Shown: positions 61,256 through 64,000 of the stretch, piece after piece
Layout of the letters: the number at the start of each line of letters is the position of its first letter
Position numbering within the stretch: position 1 is the first letter of the stretch
DNA from: Medicago truncatula
Taxonomy: Eukaryota > Streptophyta > Magnoliopsida > Fabales > Fabaceae
Assembly (NCBI RefSeq): GCF_003473485.1
Contig: NC_053045.1
Location: forward strand, 63,737,994 to 63,801,993
DNA length: 64,000 bases
Direction of reading: 5' to 3'
Translations under genes and position numbers: made by a program
Notes under the pieces: generated by a model
What the model saw: the letters and a program-made list of their open reading frames with translations, nothing else
The model's database searches: none
What the model was told of the DNA's origin: nothing

Positions 61256-62476
61256 TTATTCAACATTAAATTTAGCAGCCAAATGGCCAACTCTAACAGC
61301 AATTTTACTCCCATAATAAACATCCTTGCAATTGTATGCTTTCAAGGGTCTTGCTTCAAATGTAATGGACTTGTTAGTTGCAACCTCATTAGTTGTTCTC
61401 TTGTAAGTATTGAACCACTTAGCTTGCATGTAGCTATTTCTTCTCCATGGAGGTACATGCATATCCATTGTTTTCATAGAATCCTTAATAGCACTGCACA
61501 TTATCCTCACAACCCTTTTCAGCTCTTCCACTTTACCAACAAATACTAAAGGGAAAACATCAAGTAATGAAGTATATTGATTTGTGGGTCGAGCTATTTC
61601 AAATTCAGCCATAAGGGATGTTTCAACAATGTAACGATTTCCACCATAATTCACATCAATGTACTCATAGTCACCCGATGGAAATTTTCTATTTCTTTCC
61701 CACTTAGATTTGCAAAGCCCTGTACACAAAAAAGTACCCGAAAAGAACATCAAGACAAATCCCATGACTTGAATCAAAATAACTTCAATAATAACTAGCA
61801 TAAGCAATTTTAGTATAGTTTTTTTTCTTATATACACATTAAATAAAATTTAACCTAATCTTAATTTATGTTTTAAATTAGATCAAATACATATGCACAT
61901 TAAATCAATCTTACCAAATCAATACTAATTCAAATTTGAGCAAAAAACAATTAAGCAAATGCAAAACCTCACATTTGAATGAATTAAGCAAAAGTAAATA
62001 GTAGAGTAGCAAAAATTCTTACCAGCATCAAAACCACTCTCCCGCAAGCGTGACATGATTATGCGTTTGAATCCAGACGAAGACTTATCACCGCCAACAA
62101 CTTGAATGGCAAGTTCAACCTCTCTTCTAATTTTTTCCTTCACAAAATCATAATCACCACCAAAAATCTCTTTCAATATATCCTTTTTCTCCTCATAATC
62201 ATACCACTCAAAATCACGATCATCATTATTATCAAAATCAAACGCATCTTCTTTTCCTTGTACTGCTCCCACAGAATTCTTCTCCATGAACGATTTCACA
62301 GAATTCTTCTCCATGAACGATTTCACAAGATCTGATAAATCATCAGTGAAACTTTCAGGCCAGTGTTCGCTTCCACTGCTTTCACATAGCCTCCCACGCG
62401 CCGCCTCATCACTCTTAAACGCCGCCGTTACCTTCTCAATCCTCACCGGAATAACACTTCCCATAATTTCAAACAT
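61256..62476 (-). CDS. DUF506 family protein (PDDEXK-like), copy 2
   Basis: Exons 62476-62023 and 61719-61256 (- strand) give 305 residues. The domain layout equals that of the copy at 53954, with exon 2 apparently identical. Exon 1 has diverged and contains an internal 27-bp duplication (62271-62297 and 62298-62324) that repeats the nine residues KSFMEKNSV. ATG 62464, four codons in, is an alternative start. A TATAAATA on the gene strand lies near 62645. All blocks are intact, so it is probably expressed. Confidence 0.88.
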
Positions 62477-63133
62477 TGTTCCTTTTTCAATTCCCTTCTC
62501 TCAAATGAATAATGTATATGTCGTTGAAAAGGTGAAATGATGTTTATATAATAATAATTAAGAACGAATTAGAAATTAGAAAGAAAATGACAAGAAGATG
62601 AAGTAAGAATGATACGAGAGAAGAGAAACGGTGTCAGATTTATTTATAGGAAATAAAATCTCACTTTTACGTTTGTCTTGTAGGATAAGGTTGGTTGCAG
62701 CATGAATGTGGTCAATATTACGATATTTTTTTTTATGAACACATGGCGAACAAAAACGTCTAGGTTCATTTTCCACGTATTGAATATCTGGTTATTCCCA
62801 AAAGCACGCGCGGTTAAACTGTCCAACGTAACATACTGTCATCCTAATCCAAATCTTAATAACCTTCATAAATGGTAGATTTTCTTAATTAAAAATAGTA
62901 AATTCAATTAGTCTATTACTACTATTAAAAGTAGTATATTAAAAGCACAAATTGAGAATATACCCCAAAAAAAAAAGGCACAAAAAGAGAATGATCCATC
63001 GTGTGATCATTTTCAGTTAAAAAACAAAAATTCATGTGATCATTTGAAGACCCCCATCTTGAACGTTGAACCATATATATTTTTCATGTTTTCTTTTGGA
63101 CAATAGCATGACTAAGTTTTTTCTTTTATAATA

Positions 63134-63391
63134 CTCCCTTCGTCCCTTAATAAGTGACACAGTTGACCCAATTACGTATACCAATGCGTAATTTTGAGTT
63201 TAAATATCTTGAATAATATATTGGAAAAAATTATGAAAATTTGATATTTTGAAAATACTCATCGAGACGAATCTAACGACATCTTATATGATATTATTTA
63301 TCTTTGTATATTAGTAAAAAAATATGGTCAAAATAAGTTAGGTCAAAATTGCACATTTTCAAACAGGTCATTTATTGCGGGACGGAGGGAG
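63134..63391. mobile_element. Stowaway-like MITE, second subfamily
   Basis: It starts CTCCCTTCGTCCCTTAATAA and ends ATTGCGGGACGGAGGGAG, with TA on both sides (63132-63133 and 63392-63393). AAGTGACACAGTTGACC is near the left end. Confidence 0.85.
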
Positions 63392-63455
63392 TAGTATTTT
63401 ATTAATTAAAATGTGTTTGATATAATCATGTATCTCAACCAAAACCTAAAAACTA

Positions 63456-63749
63456 CTCCCTCCGTCCCTAATTATAAGACCCTTTTGCTAAAATCACGGG
63501 AATTAAAAAAGCGGATATTTGTATTAAAGTTGTTTGTAATCACTATTGTTTTTACAATTTTATCCTTAAGAGAGAGAGTTGGTTTATGTTTTCCATATGC
63601 TACTTATTGCTGATTGAAGAAAAAGATGTATAATAAATAGGGGCATGTATGTAAAGAAATAATTAATGTAGTTGGAAATAACAAAGGGGTCTTATAAAAA
63701 GGGACAAAAAAAATTCTCAAAAGGATCTTATAATTAGAGACGGAGGGAG
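63456..63749. mobile_element. Stowaway-like MITE, same family as 1762-2057
   Basis: It starts CTCCCTCCGTCCCTAATTAT and ends AATTAGAGACGGAGGGAG, with TA flanks (63454-63455 and 63750-63751). Length (294 bp) and interior closely match the copy in EHD intron 4. Confidence 0.9.
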
Positions 63750-64000
63750 TAATTGATAATGTAAATGCCTTAAGTGACTCATGAACGGTCTTATTTGATT
63801 GTCTTCTAACAAACTTTACCCTTGACTTTACCAAATAAGACATAAACACAATTCTACAACGTGGAATGATGTTGCCAAATTCAGTAGCATCAATAAGATG
63901 ACTAAGTTAATCATTTTTATTTTTAAATCTTATAATTTAAACAATCATTCTTGAAAGATAAACGAAAGTATGTTTTTTTTACGAAAGTATTATTCCATAA

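Overview
This is a eukaryotic nuclear window from a flowering plant, most likely a legume. It is visibly AT-rich, its genes are split by GT-AG introns, and its closest recognisable relatives are land-plant proteins. The density of Mutator-type MITEs resembles Medicago, but the species is inferred, not proven.

Left arm (1-16.8 kb) is ordinary gene space on the + strand. It holds an EH-domain/dynamin-like ATPase (EHD2-like, 482-5267), a peroxisomal short-chain dehydrogenase of the IBR1/SDRa type (7064-8921), a Raf-like kinase very close to HT1 (11965-14290) and a three-exon gene I do not recognise (15871-16756). The EHD-IBR1 neighbour pair matches Arabidopsis chromosome 4.

Middle (17-34.9 kb) is transposon country. 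It contains a decayed LINE fragment, a solo LTR with an intact 5-bp target duplication, LTR-like debris, PIF/Harbinger-like and Stowaway-like MITEs, and several Mutator-like MITEs with 9-bp target duplications. One conserved plant gene in this stretch (30.2-30.8 kb, - strand) is broken by a frameshift. At 35.1-38.4 kb on the - strand lies a six-exon SOBER1-type acyl-protein thioesterase/carboxylesterase. It is followed by a 3.0-kb Mutator-like element (39958-42969) carrying three nested elements.

Right arm (43.4-63 kb) is a rearranged tandem duplication. Unit 1 holds an INTS3-like ORF (+) and a DUF506 gene (-). Unit 2 holds broken INTS3 pieces (one of them inverted) and a second DUF506 gene. 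An importin-alpha gene fragment with introns lies inside the second unit. The second exons of the two DUF506 genes appear identical while their introns and first exons have diverged, suggesting gene conversion. Extra DNA in unit 1 (48.8-53 kb) holds two copies of a 72-bp TATA-containing module. One precedes a frameshifted transposon-like ORF; the other precedes three consecutive miRNA-like hairpins (50.5-50.9 kb). That hairpin cluster is the best candidate here for something undescribed.

Exon limits were set by eye from splice sites, reading-frame continuity and remembered family sequences. No alignment or expression data were available. No tRNA, rRNA or CRISPR array was seen.
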